NCBI RefSeq assembly: GCF_035222485.1
Contig: NC_085921.1
Location: forward strand, 1,860,001 to 1,924,000
Reading direction: 5' to 3'
DNA from: Podospora pseudoanserina
Taxonomy: Eukaryota > Ascomycota > Sordariomycetes > Sordariales > Podosporaceae
DNA: 64,000 nucleotides
A program made the translations under genes and the position numbers. Position 1 is the stretch's first letter. Each line of letters starts with the position of its first letter. The notes under the pieces were generated by a model, which searched no databases, was not told the DNA's origin, and saw only the letters and a program-made list of their open reading frames with translations. Positions 44,128-55,074 of this stretch are shown here, piece by piece.

Positions 44128-45591
44128 ATGTCGAGGTTGTGTTGCCCTGCTCAAGCCTTCGCTTTGCTGAACACAACCAGCAAGGTGACCAATATCGCCC
44201 GATGCAGACTTAAACTTGCAGCCCAACCATGGCGGGCCTTTTCCGTCTCAACAAACCGGAGGCAGATTCTTGACGTCTCAACCTTGAGTAATCGCATTGT
44301 CCCTCACTACCAGCAAACGAAGACGGCGTCGCTCCTCGCCTTGCACTGGCCGGAGCCACCACGCAACATCCTTCTCATGCCCAAGTTACACGCTCCTCAC
44401 GTTACCGTCTCGGCCGTCGAATTCGCAAAGCACATCCACAACAATTACCCCGGGCTCAACCTCGTCTTCGAGAGCCATATTGCTCACACCATACACAAAG
44501 ACTTGCCATTCCCCATATATTCGGCCGCTCCTGCTGATACTACAGCACTGTATGCTGACAAAATCGACCTGGTTACCACTATGGGTGGTGACGGCACCAT
44601 CCTACGCGCCGCAAGTCTCTTTTCAAGCCACTTCGGTGTGCCACCAATCCTGGCTTTCAGTATGGGCACCCTTGGGTTTCTCGGCGAGTGGAAGTTTGAT
44701 GAATACAAACGAGCTTTTCGAGAATGCTATATGAGCGGTTGCAGCGTCTCAACCGAAGATCTTGGGGATCCTCATACCCGAACAGCTACCACCAGGGCCA
44801 TCGATGGTCTGCCAGACCCCGAGGGCTGGGATAGTGTACGGGGGAATGGAAAATGCATGGGCTTGAACCGTACCTCCAAGATCCTCCTCCGAAACCGACT
44901 ACGAGTCGGCATCTACGACAGCGAAGGCCGCAACATCAACGAACACATACTACCTACATCCACAGCTGAACCATCCTTGGGTCTCGAGGGCGAACCAGTC
45001 TTTACTGCGCAGTCTTCCACGGCTGGTGCAGCAGGAGGTAGGGGCGGCAACTCACCATATTTGCACGCTATCAACGAAGTCTCGATCGATCGTGGATCGC
45101 ATCCTCATCTCGCCATCATTGATATATTTGTCAACGGCCATTTCCTTACCGAAGCTGTAGCAGACGGTATTCTTATTAGCACCCCTACAGGATCGACAGC
45201 ATACTCTCTCTCGGCCGGCGGCTCGATTGTTCATCCCCTTGTGAAATCCCTTCTTATCACACCTATTAGCCCGCGAAGCTTGAGTTTCCGCCCTTTGGTC
45301 TTGCCACTGCATACCAAAGTGGTGTTGAGACTCAGCAAGCGGAACCGAGGCAGAGAGTTGCCGGTCTCGATCGATGGGAAACGGCGTCTAGGGGTGACGA
45401 TTGGCATGGAGGTCCGAGTGGAAGGGGAGAAGCTGGAGAGAACCGAGGATGGGTGGAAGGGTGGTGTTCCTTGCGTGATTAGAGCATCGAACAAAAACGA
45501 CTCGGAAGGGTTCGGAGAGGACGATGACTCATGGGTTGGAGGGTTGAATGGGCTGTTGAAGTTCAATTATCCTTTCGGCTCAGGCTCCTAG
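44128..45591 (+). CDS. POS5: Mitochondrial NAD(H) kinase, Pos5-like, 487 aa
   Basis: Intronless; start ATG 44128. The first about 45 residues are basic and hydroxyl-rich with few acids (ARCRLKLAAQPWRAFSVSTN), a mitochondrial presequence. The ATP-NAD kinase core follows: TTMGGDGTILRAASLF (GGDGT at 153-157), ILAFSMGTLGFLGEW, AINEVSIDRG, TEAVADGILISTPTGSTAYS and the SLSFRPLVLP stretch. The enzyme phosphorylates NADH or NAD+ to make NADP(H) for mitochondrial redox and Fe-S metabolism. Between the dinucleotide-binding half and the NE motif there is an insertion (about residues 215-305) rich in Gly, Ser and Thr that is longer than in the yeast enzyme, probably a surface loop. The gene symbol is given by family resemblance. 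Confidence 0.9.
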   Translation: MSRLCCPAQAFALLNTTSKVTNIARCRLKLAAQPWRAFSVSTNRRQILDVSTLSNRIVPHYQQTKTASLLALHWPEPPRNILLMPKLHAPHVTVSAVEFAKHIHNNYPGLNLVFESHIAHTIHKDLPFPIYSAAPADTTALYADKIDLVTTMGGDGTILRAASLFSSHFGVPPILAFSMGTLGFLGEWKFDEYKRAFRECYMSGCSVSTEDLGDPHTRTATTRAIDGLPDPEGWDSVRGNGKCMGLNRTSKILLRNRLRVGIYDSEGRNINEHILPTSTAEPSLGLEGEPVFTAQSSTAGAAGGRGGNSPYLHAINEVSIDRGSHPHLAIIDIFVNGHFLTEAVADGILISTPTGSTAYSLSAGGSIVHPLVKSLLITPISPRSLSFRPLVLPLHTKVVLRLSKRNRGRELPVSIDGKRRLGVTIGMEVRVEGEKLERTEDGWKGGVPCVIRASNKNDSEGFGEDDDSWVGGLNGLLKFNYPFGSGS

Positions 45592-45920
45592 CCTTGTTGG
45601 AAGGAGCTTAACATTTCGAGGATTGTACGTGTGTATGTTGTACGACAAAAGCGAGCATGTCATTTGGGTAGGGATAGGGATGGCGAGCGGTATACGGGAC
45701 CGGGTCGGCGCGCTTTGTATTGTCATTTCCTTTGCATTTATGGGCTTTGCATGGCATTTGATATGAACACTTTTGATACCCTTCAATGATAATATCTCTA
45801 CTGTCTACACTCCTTTTTTCTCCTGCACTGGTCCCCATCATTTTCCACACATACCTAGCTCCTCAAAAGAAGCTGATCACCCAAGTTCCCCAAAAAAATA
45901 TAAGGACCAACAAAAGAAAT
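45592..45920. other. NAD kinase 3' flank
   Basis: The 3' UTR side of the NAD kinase gene, AT-rich close to the tRNA; includes the run ccccaaaaaaatataagg just downstream (3') of the tRNA. Nothing coding is seen. Confidence 0.4.
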
Positions 45921-46029
45921 CGTCGCCTGCAGGATTCGAACCTACGCTCCCGAGGGAACGCCCTATGCAGCTGTGTGGATAGAATCCATACTTAGCAGGG
46001 GCGCGCGTTAACCACTCCGCCAAAGCGAC
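45921..46029 (-). tRNA. tRNA-Ser(GCT) with intron
   Basis: On the minus strand a complete cloverleaf can be folded. The acceptor stem is GTCGCTT with AGGCGAC. The D-arm carries GGAGTGGTTAA, and the anticodon stem CGCCC/GGGCG closes the loop CTGCTA.A with anticodon GCT. A long variable arm (TTCCCTCGGGA) is typical of serine tRNAs, and the T-arm is GTAGG-TTCGAAT-CCTGC. An intron of about 28 nt follows the base after the anticodon, the canonical nuclear position. The discriminator is G. It decodes AGC/AGU. Confidence 0.95.
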
Positions 46030-46465
46030 TTGTTTTCTTGTTGAATGATAAGTCAATCTATGAATTCATGAAGGATGGTCCACAGCTGGGGTGGACACCG
46101 TCAACGTGGCTGCGTGTAAGTTGTGGTAATGGACAAACAGCCGAAGCGATTGGTAGGGACAATGTCACCAAATTGTTTGGCAGGCACCCCGCCCCGGATT
46201 ATCGCCATTTGGATCCGGAGACTCGCTCCAAGACGAAAAGGCGAGCTTAGTCCAAGTGCGAGGTCGTCAGGTTAGGCGTACGGCACAGCGCCGAATGGTT
46301 GGCTTGCCGTTGCATTGGTCATCGCCGGCCGAATTTACCTCCGTCCATCTCCGGCCATGCCCGCCAGGGGTCCTAACTTATAAGCTGCATCTGCCGCGTT
46401 CACGAGATGATGCAGAATAGCACTTCAACTGGCAGACAAAAACAAACTTAAATTCTTCCTTCAAA
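46030..46465. other. GST upstream region
   Basis: Between the tRNA-Ser 5' end and the glutathione transferase start; it should hold the promoter of the latter and the upstream side of the tRNA. Nothing else is seen. Confidence 0.4.
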
Positions 46466-47343
46466 ATGGCACCCCCCATAACCCTCAACCGTAACTTCCC
46501 CCCCACCCCTAACCACGTCTGGTCCCCCTTCGTCAATAAACTCGAGCTCCGCCTCCGCCTCTCCTCCATCCCCTACACCACTGCCTCTGGCTCCCTACCC
46601 CAATCCCCCAACAGGAAAATACCCTACATATCCTACCAGCCCTCCCCAAACCACACCCCCGAACTCCTAGGCGACTCAACCCTTATCACTAAGCGGCTCA
46701 TATCCGACCACCTCCTCCCCGACCTCAACTCTGCCCTTTCCCCGGCAGAAAAAGCCCTTGACCTGTCCATTAGAGCACTACTGGAAGATAAACTCCAGTT
46801 CTTCAACACCCGCGAGCAATGGGTCGACAACTACTACCCCATGAGAGAAGGAATTCTCGGTCAGGGAGGAGCGGGTCTGCCATGGGTGATGCAATGGCTT
46901 ATAGGGGGGAAGATTTACAAGGATATCATCCGGACGCTCTATGGGCAGGGGACAGGGAGGTACTCTTCTGACGAGGTGAGGATGTTGAAGGAGGAGGTGT
47001 GGGAAGCTATAAATGCTTTTGTTGTGGAGGGGAGGAATAAAACTCTAGCCCGGAGGAGGGGGAAAGGGGATAATGGTGACGATAAGCCGTTTTGGGTCTT
47101 GGGAGGGGAGGGGCCCACGGAAGCGGATTGCACTTTGTATGGCATGGTTGCGGGGAGGTTGATGTGTAGCAGGTGAGTTTCGCTCCGTGTCATTGAACTG
47201 GATAGATATGGCTGACGGCAATATGCAGCGCTGCTCCTGAGACGGGGAGGTTGGTGAGGGGTTATCCCACGTTGGTGGAGTACGCGATGAGGATTCATGA
47301 TCGATACTTTGAGGAGTATGATCTTTGGGAGGAGGAAATCTAG
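46466..47343 (+). CDS. Glutathione S-transferase-like protein (Fax/metaxin type), 273 aa
   Basis: Two exons: 46466-47172 and 47229-47343; the second adds SAAPETGRLVRGYPTLVEY and a tail ending DLWEEEI. The thioredoxin-like N-terminal half has SPFVNKLELRLRLSSIPY and the cis-Pro region RKIPYISYQ, then the ELLGDSTLITKRLISDH segment typical of failed-axon-connections/metaxin-like GSTs. The C-terminal half is helical, with FWVLGGEGPTEADCTLYG near the end, where the T-x-A-D motif is the GST N-capping element. Substrate unknown; family members are cytosolic detoxifying enzymes or membrane-associated adaptors. The gene is bracketed by two tRNA genes, both opposite in strand. Confidence 0.88.
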
Positions 47344-47413
47344 GTTTGCCAGATACAATGAGGGTAAAAGGTGAATATATGGTAATGGAGTTGGAAAAAG
47401 AAACAAAAGCGGA

Positions 47414-47506
47414 TGCCCAATAACAGGATTGAACTGTTGACCTTCGCATTACTTGGTACTGTTTCCAGTATTAGTACGACGCTCTAACCAGCTGAGCTAA
47501 TCGGGC
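47414..47506 (-). tRNA. tRNA-Ile(AAT) with intron
   Basis: Minus-strand cloverleaf. The acceptor is GCCCGAT with ATTGGGC, the D-arm TAGCTCAGCTGGTTAGAGC, and the anticodon stem TCGTA/TGCGA around CTAATA.A, giving anticodon AAT (read as IAU). An intron of 19 nt sits after the base 3' of the anticodon. The variable loop is AGGTC and the T-arm AACAG-TTCAATC-CTGTT; the discriminator is A. All stems pair with at most G-U wobbles. Confidence 0.95.
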
Positions 47507-47678
47507 TACTGATTTGAGATGTTTTCTTCGAGGGAAATAGCGCACATGAGCAATACTCGACATAGGAGCCGCATACAACGCATAGAATACGTTTTCGTTA
47601 GGGTTGCCAACACACATGACCGTCTCATGTAACTTGGGATGCAAATAAACATACAGATTTCGTCTTGCAGTGACCCTC

Positions 47679-49007
47679 CTATAGGTCTGCATCAAGAGCA
47701 ATAACGTTGGCCGAGACAAATCCCGTAACAAACAACCGCGCCTTGCTCTTGCCGAGAGAGATGAGGACAGCAGCACTTGCGCTCCTGATCTTGCTGCTGT
47801 CATCCTCAAAGATCACCCTTGTCTCCCAGTGCTGCGCCTTCACACCTGCTGAAGGCTTGGTATAGAAGACTTTGACAGGGTCCTTGCCAGCTGGGTCTCT
47901 GGAAGTCTCGGCGAGAGTGGCAGCCTTTGAGATGCCTGGCAACAAGAAACCACTGCGGTCATCCGAGGGGCCTGTGGCAAGAGGGTCCTTGAAGTAGCTG
48001 GGGTTGTCCACAACAGAGTCAACCTCGAGCGTGTCCAAAATGGTAATGTTGTAGTTTGAGCTACCCTTGGGTGGGAGCTGAGCAATGTGAAGGGTGCCGC
48101 TAGCTGCTTGTGCGATCAAGATCTCGTCTTCGGTCCGGCCGTGGCCAAGACCGTTGTTGTTGTGAACTCCGGCGAGGGCTACACTGGCACTTAGACCAGC
48201 GTCTGATGTCTTGACTGGGCTCAAGGAATCGAGCTTGATATGCACAGTATCTGTCCACTTGGCTCCGTAATAGACATCCTCCAACATGCGCATGATGCTA
48301 TGGCCGGTGTAGTAATGATCGTTCGTGGCATAGACAGAAGTCGGGCTGGTGGCATAGACATCATTTGGCGTCCGGATCAGAGGGTGCCAAACAGACCGGA
48401 TATGTCTGATCGTGTTCGTGCCGATCTTGTGGTGGAAGAGTTCGATTTGGGACCTTGCCTTTGCCTCTTCGCCTTCCGCGGTAGGGGTGGGGTCAGGAAG
48501 GTGGTTGATGGCAAAAATGTAGACGGCCTGACCAGTGGGCAATTCGGGGTCATCGATTACATCAATGCCGTGGGTGATGAAAGCACCGTCAAAGTTTTCG
48601 AACTTGAGCCGTCGTGATTCAAGACCCTACATAAGGACGGTCAGTTGTGTTGTGACAAGTTGTGTGAGGTTGGAGCTCACCTTGGGATCAATCACATGGA
48701 TGGAACCTCTGCTCTCTGCGGCCAGCTTGGGATTATCCAAGTTTCCAAGCGGGGGAAACCACTGAAACCGCGTACTAGGATCATCTTCGCAGGCTGTGAA
48801 GAGGAGACCGCTCGGAACATGATGGTGAAGATCCTCGCAATGCGTTGTGTCAGGAATAGAGGTCACTTGCTGCGTGGTGCCTATGTCACCCGCAGGATAG
48901 CTTCGGAAAACGCCCAGAACAGTCACTGCACGTTGAATCAGAGGGCCTAGGGCGTAGAACTGGTAAGCGAGCAGAGCCGCAATGATAGAGTATACCACCG
49001 ACCTCAT
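47679..49007 (-). CDS. Paraoxonase/SMP-30-like beta-propeller protein, 424 aa
   Basis: Two exons (minus): 49007-48681 and 48626-47679, giving 425 codons. A hydrophobic N-terminal segment (VVYSIIAALLAYQFYALG) acts as signal anchor. The propeller strands contain paraoxonase-like blocks: ITHGIDVIDD, VYIFAINHLPD, IELFHHKIG, HPLIRTPNDVYA with the calcium-ligand Asn-Asp, SVYATNDHYYTG and VHNNNGLGHG. Fungal members are annotated as serum paraoxonase/arylesterase family; they are calcium-dependent lactonases or esterases facing the ER lumen or outside. The substrate is unknown. The identification rests on motif order. Next upstream, across a divergent promoter, is the DUF7730 gene. Confidence 0.87.
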
Positions 49008-49767
49008 TGTGCCGGATTGTCAAGAAACATGAGGTTGAAGGAGAGAAAGAGACCTTTCTTCCAAGCGATTCTTGATGTTGGGCACGTCCAGTACTTCTGG
49101 CGTCATTCCACTGCCTCGGCATCATCCATGTCCACGCGGGGTAGGTCACCGAACATCTTTGTTGGCGACTCGGGGAACCATTTCCGGATCTTGACGAATT
49201 AAGATCGCCATTGTCCGTTTACTTCAACGAGGGACCCAAAGTCAACAAACTGGAAGGCGAATCGTGGCACCTGGAAGCGAGACCCGGACTCCTCGATTGC
49301 GGGGTAGTGGAACAAGATGATGGATGATGGCTTATGCAGAATGTTAGCGCACGGGTATGCAGTGAATATCTGTAGTGTACGGTTAGACTCCAACGACATG
49401 TGTGTGCCTCACAAAGGTCATTCAATACAAGACTTGGTATTCCAGAATCGTGATGATTAGGCAAATGCCTTCCTTTTTTTGTTCAATCCTTTGGAATACC
49501 ACCAATACTCGGAGCTTATGGATCAGTCAGGGACAATATGTGGTGGCCTAAGGATCCCTGTACTCACCCTTCCACCCACCGAAGCTGCCCCACCTCAGAG
49601 GCTTGGTCTTGGCAGTCGCCCCGCGTTGGTTGCCTGACATTCATTCACCACCATATCAGTTCCTCTGTTGGTGGTTCGCAGGAAAACAAATGGAACATCT
49701 CTATCAGCATCGCCTCACGGATACGCCGCCAGTTCTCCTTCCTACTTGAGCTCGATCTTCACGCTAC
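49008..49767. other. Divergent promoter region
   Basis: Between the paraoxonase-like and DUF7730 start codons, which face away from each other. No coding frame with family resemblance and no recognisable regulatory site is seen. Confidence 0.45.
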
Positions 49768-50736
49768 ATGGCAGACAGACTTTCTGACACCAAGGCCCCC
49801 TCGGGGATAACAGCCTCGCGTCTTTTGGACCAACTCGAGTCGCCCCTGTTTGGCAAGCTACCTGCCGAGTTGCGAGCTGTCATCTATACCGAGATCTTTG
49901 GCGGTCAACGCATCCATCTGAATTTCACAACTCACCCCATTCGCGCTGACAGGGTTGGTCTCAGGAAGCGCTGGCGCCACGCCATCTGTGAGCAGCCAGT
50001 TGCTGGCCCCTTCAGCGAGGTTACATCACGCCAGCATCACTGCTTTCTTGCCAGTCGCCGACGAGTGCTGGATATCAACCTTCTCTTCACTTGCCAGCGA
50101 GTGTAAGTCTTTGCTGTACAAACTCTGGGTCAGGTAAGCTAAACTGCATGTAGATTTGAAGAAGGGATTCCCATACTGTATCAGTTCAATACCTTTCACA
50201 TCGTCAACATTGGCACCGAGAGGCTTCCCTCAGATGATCTGCGGAGCCTTCAAGTAAAAATACCCAAGAATTGGGGGCTCATCAGATCCTTGGAGTTCAA
50301 ATGGGAAGTGAACATCTTTGATCGGAACCACCCCAGGTTTGTTCCGCATCATTGGGGGCGTGATGGCTACGAAGCATTCTGGGATGGTCTCGCCGATATG
50401 CCGTTGCTGTCTCAGCTGCGTATTTCCATCATCATGCCGCAAATACTCATGCTCGCATCGCCTGAGGAGCTTCGAAAGCTTTATTTTGAGCCTATAACGC
50501 GCCTCAAGCATTTACGGATATGTGAAGTGATCCTACCGAGATCGTACAGCTCGCATTTTGGCATGAGCCCGGAGGATCAGCGCCTTCCTATTGATGGAGA
50601 TGGCGATTACCGTATCAGCTGGGCCACTGTTGATGATGGACGTCCACTGGCTGCTGCAGCTGCCAACCCTGCGTCCATTCAACTCCTGCGAACAGCTACT
50701 TCCCACACACTGTCAGCGCCTCCAGGCTGGTCATGA
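49768..50736 (+). CDS. DUF7730/F-box-like protein, 305 aa
   Basis: Two exons: 49768-50102 and 50154-50736, totalling 306 codons. The N-terminal block LESPLFGKLPAELRAVIYTE resembles the F-box-like start of a very common ascomycete family (DUF7730). It is followed by INLLFTCQRVFEEGIPILYQ and FHIVNI, also characteristic, and by LIRSLEFKWEVNIF and LKHLRICEVILPRS. No catalytic motif, signal or membrane span is seen. Family members have no known biochemical role; an adaptor function in ubiquitin ligases is guessed from the F-box-like segment. The start was chosen as the first ATG before the conserved block. Confidence 0.82.
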
Positions 50737-51536
50737 GGATTCATCTCGGGTTTATTTGAACGGAAACTGCCGAGACCACTTCAAGACTATATATGCACAG
50801 GGGTTCCCGGTGGACACTCCATAATCCAATCACTATCTGCTTGGGCAAACCATGATGCATCCATCATGGACTGATGTGCAAACTTCGGTGGCTCAGCCGC
50901 AACGACCCAGTCTTAGTGGAGGGTTGGAAGGAATGTGCCGCAAAAGCCACTCATCACCTTCTTTACACGGCCCAGCCAAGACATATCCCGAAGCCGACTC
51001 CCGAATCTGGTCTGGAGGAGACTTATAGAGTACTAAGGAAATATCGAACCGATGCCAGAGAGCACAATGACACAAAATCCGGAAGTAATGCAGCTGTGAT
51101 CTTACCCTGATCCTACTCTGTCTTACAGGATGATACATAATACTCGGTGGTTGCGATGCTGCTCAGCCTTATCGCCAGCCGATGTAACCTCAACACTCGG
51201 GCATGCTCTGAATAGGGCAAGCTCATTTACCGAACACTTTTCTGCAGCTCCCCGGTCTCATTATGAGTGGCTGAAAATACGTCTGCATCCCGAGTCCCTG
51301 CAGAATGTGGACAACCCGGACCCAGCCTCATTGGCCTGGGACGTCTGGGCTGTGTCCAAGACAGCGGCAGCCCTGGTGCTGACTGCACAGTACGGCCTGG
51401 GCATGTTGAGGATGGTTAGCTGAGACAAAGCTAGAGTCTTTAGTAGGCATGTTTCTTCGTTCCATAAATACTGCGCCGTCACCATCGCTGGCCGGTCCAT
51501 CATATCTCTTCACCCTCTACTCAACTACCAGTCAAC
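50737..51536. other. Intergenic, two short plausible frames
   Basis: The region upstream of the lipoxygenase. Frames at 50874-51110 and 51130-51423 have a protein-like amino-acid mix but no family match and no splice connection to each other or to neighbours. They are probably chance frames or relics. Confidence 0.4.
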
Positions 51537-53848
51537 ATGTCACGAAACTTGGCAGAAAGCATCCCCTTAGTGAACAGGCTTTTTGCCTTGCTCGAGAGCT
51601 ATTGGCAACAGCAACTGGACCCGGCTCTCCCTACACCACCAGCTGAGATCAAGGCCATCGTCCCGACCCAGCAATCGATTCTCAAACACCTCTCAGAGAG
51701 AGAATATCTGAAGCAGTTAGCACCGAAGTCTGTCAAGGATGCCTCGTTGTTGTCATTTGACCCAGGTGTTTTTGACAATGAACTCCTGAAGTTGAAGCTT
51801 TACTCTACTGTCGACCCTAAGGATCCCTCCCACGCCAAGGAGCCCGAAGGTGACATCGTAGAGGGCACTTACATGGGGACTCAGATTGCTCTAACCCAAG
51901 CATACGCCAAAATCGAACAAACGTGAGTCTCTCCTCAAACGAGAATGTCCGACAGATACTCACACCATGTCCTAGATTTTCTGCGCTGTTCGATGTTCTA
52001 GGCATTGAGCCAACACTGCCTCGGTATATCCAGCTCGAGGAGCAGAAGAAGCTCTACAACTACTCGGCGTACCCCAAGAATGCGGATGGAACGCCTGCGC
52101 AGTATCCTCCCCACCTTCAGACGATCCCTCCGGAGCACAGTTACACACCTTTTGGTATTTTCAACGCGATTGGGCTCATTGAGACTCAAGTCATTCTCAA
52201 GAAGATCACACCAACAGAGGATGGTCTGGTTGGCAAGACGAAAGAGTGGCTGCTTGAGAAGGCCAGGGCAGCAGCCTTTGGAGGCGATCCTGAGAAGGGG
52301 ATCAAAATCCAGGACGTTGTTGACTACAATAAATACCACCGCAAATTCGGCACTGACATCAGCAACGGCGGAAATATCGGTCTTTTAGACGACTGGTACA
52401 GCGATCGTCGGTTTGCTGATCAGCAGTTCACTGGAGTCAACCCTACCACCATTACCAAAGCCTCGCCGGCATGGATTGCTGACTTCACCAAGGCGGCCAA
52501 GGATGGTGGGTACAACAAATGGCTAGACTTCTTCGCCAAGGTGGACAAGTCTTCCCTATTTGTGCAGGACGGCAGTTACTTTCGCAAGGCTTTTGGCATC
52601 TCAAATCCAGAACAGGTGCTCCATCATAAACAGCCTGGAAGCGATGACAACTGGTGTGTCGGGGCAGTGACCCTGTTCCAACTTCATGATGACGGCAAGC
52701 TGCACCCCATCGCCATCTGCATTGACCACAAGGGTTCGATGGAGAAGTCCACCACCATCTTCAACATACGCATGACACCATACGACTCAACCGCCGGTGA
52801 GAAGGAGGATTGGCCATGGCGATACGCCAAAACAGCCTCTCAGGTTACCGACTGGATGCGCCATGAGCTTGCCGTGCATCTTACGTTGTCTCATCTTGTC
52901 GAAGAGTCGATCATCGTCGCCATCAACCGAACCATTCCGATGGATCATCCCCTGTACCGTTTGTTATTGCCTCACTGGTACAAGACCCTCTCCCTCAATG
53001 CTGCTGCTCGTGCCAGTCTTGTACCCCAGGTAGTAGCGGACATCGTCGGCGTGACTCCAGACCAAGCCTACAGTTTCATCCGCGACGCCTACGACACATA
53101 CGATTTCGTTGGCAGCTATGTTCCCAACGATCTCAACAGGCGTGGCTTTCCCAACACACAAGAGGGACTCAGCCACACTCGCTACAAAAACTACCCCTAT
53201 GCCAAGAACATGCTTGCTCTCTGGCACGTTCTGAGAAACTACGTCAACTCCATGCTCAGAATCTCGTTCCCTACGGATGAGAGCATCGCAAATGACAAGT
53301 ACATCCAGGACTTTGTTAAAGAAGTCAAAACAGCCGGCTTCATGCCCTCTTTCCCGGAGCTCAAGACGCTCGATGCCCTTGTCGACGCTGTCACCATGTG
53401 CATTCATATCGCCTCCCCTTACCACAGCGCTGTCAACTACCTGCAGAACTTCTACCAGGTCTTTGTTGTCTCCAAGCCCCCATGCTTGTGTAAGGAGCCC
53501 CCGACCACAATTGGGCAGCTCCGCCAGTTCAACGAGTCGGACTTGGTGGCTTCACTTCCTATCAACAGACAACGGCAGTGGCTTCTGGCTGCACAACTGC
53601 CTTGGCTGTTGAGCTTCAAGGTGGATGATGAGAGGAGCTTACTCAATTATGCGGCCAGCCAGTGGAATGTGTACCGGTACAAAAAGGGGGCGAATGAGCT
53701 GAAAGTTAAGGAGGCGAGCCAGAAGCTGTATGAAGACTTGCAGGGACTGCAGAGGGTCTTCTTTCACAACAGCACGGGAATGGATAAGGGGAGTATTCCG
53801 TATATGGTGTTGGATCCGGGGTTGACGGCTGTTTCTATTCTTATCTAG
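51537..53848 (+). CDS. Lipoxygenase, intracellular type, 752 aa
   Basis: Two exons: 51537-51922 and 51976-53848, giving 753 codons. The catalytic domain carries the metal-binding set. The first two His lie in HLTLSH (H-X4-H) inside MRHELAVHLTLSHLVEES, followed by DHPLYRLLLPHWYKT. The third His and Asn are in ASPYHSAVNYLQ (H-X3-N). The chain ends in Ile (AVSILI), whose terminal carboxylate completes the metal site. The protein oxygenates polyunsaturated fatty acids to hydroperoxides (oxylipins). There is no signal peptide, in contrast to the secreted manganese lipoxygenases of plant pathogens, so a cytosolic or lipid-droplet role is more likely. Iron versus manganese and regiospecificity cannot be read from sequence. 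Confidence 0.93.
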
Positions 53849-54182
53849 TGTCAAACTGTGGGTTGAGAGGGGGGATATTCCGCAGACTGTTGTAGGATAC
53901 TGGGTTATTTATGATGAGTGAAAGGAGCTACCAGGCACAAATAATACGATAATTATCTCTCGTTCATCTCAACCTTTCCATCAATGCAGTTCAACTAACC
54001 CCCACCAAGCCACCTGACCCCGACCCACCTGACCCTTCACACTTTGTTTGATCCCTGCATGAGCGATAAGATAAGCCCCATCTCTCTCCAAGGGTCCACC
54101 AAAAATTATTCCCATCGCAACCTTGACGGCCACCTTCACCCTCCACCCTCACAAATCCCATTCAACCCTCCCAACAGCAACC
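53849..54182. other. Short intergenic interval
   Basis: 3' UTR of the lipoxygenase and the leader of the next gene. The latter part is rich in CCACC and CCCAC (54000-54180). Nothing else is seen. Confidence 0.4.
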
Positions 54183-54583
54183 ATGCCCTCCGTCAAAAAC
54201 CCCAACAAGCCCTCCAAGAACAGGCTCGCCGCCAAGGCCGCCAAAGCCCGGAAAGAGGCGCAAAAGTCCTCCGCCGCTGGCCGCCTGTCCAAAATCGAGA
54301 AGACCGACGCAAACAGATTTGGCGCCCGCCCGGGGTTGATGCCTACGAGCGGCCCGAGAAAGCCGGTGAGCGCCAAGAAGCAGAGGAAGTTGGAGAAGAA
54401 GATGGGGTATGCGCTTAAGAGGAAGATGGAGAGGGAGGGGGAGGTGGAGATGAAGGGTATGTGACCTGGAGATATTTGGGGGGTACAGGGAGAGGGTTTG
54501 CTGACTGGAATATAGATGCGGTTGTGGTTGAGAAAAAGGCTGAGGGTGGTGAGAAGGAGGAGGTTGAGATGGATATCTCATGA
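54183..54583 (+). CDS. Small basic protein, probable Alb1-like ribosome-biogenesis factor, 113 aa
   Basis: Two exons: 54183-54456 and 54516-54583. The protein is strongly basic: PSVKNPNKPSKNRLAAKAAK at the start and KPVSAKKQRKLEKKMGYALK near residues 60-80, ending in an acidic tail (KEEVEMDIS) encoded by exon 2. This layout (Lys/Arg/Ala-rich N-terminus, KKQRKLEKK helix, acidic end) resembles fungal Alb1, a nuclear shuttling partner of Arx1 in 60S subunit export. The match is by composition and order, not by an unequivocal motif, so a generic nucleolar protein remains possible. The splice junction is clean (GTATGT donor, CTGAC branch, TATAG acceptor). Confidence 0.7.
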
Positions 54584-55074
54584 GTGGGCTGAAACGGGAC
54601 GATTGGGGGACGAAACATTGATGATACCCTTTGGTGGAATTTACCGCTGAGCGACAAAATCATGGACCATTGACTGTGGTTGATGGGATATGTCTTGGGG
54701 CGCCAACTTAAGAGAGCTGCATTGGGCCTTGGAATTCCGGTATGGGGAACTTGGTGGGAGATTTGGACCATGCCCGCTTTCCCAGGGACACGCTCACACG
54801 GGGAACCAGGTGAGAAATGTCTTTCTCATTGTTGGACTGGAATGGTCCTGGAAGACCTGTTCTGGCACTACTAAACAGTGCGTTGGTCATGTTTGCGGGT
54901 TTCACAAATGATTAGATACCAACAGTGCAGCAACGCGCCATGGTGGTCTAAAAAAGAGAATCTTGATCGAGATCTTCCTCATTCGCAGATCAAAGTACTC
55001 AACATGGATTCCAAGACTTGCCGTTCGTTCAATCCACCTCAGACAATCGTTAGATCCTCCTTCTCTGTGAACCA
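54584..55074. other. Intergenic, nothing recognised
   Basis: Between the small basic protein and the HET relic; no credible frame, repeat or RNA gene. Confidence 0.4.

Noticed and set aside
50874-51423. Two short plus-strand frames upstream of the lipoxygenase
   Set aside because: Protein-like composition but no family resemblance, no linking splice sites and no supporting context; mentioned only in the interval note.
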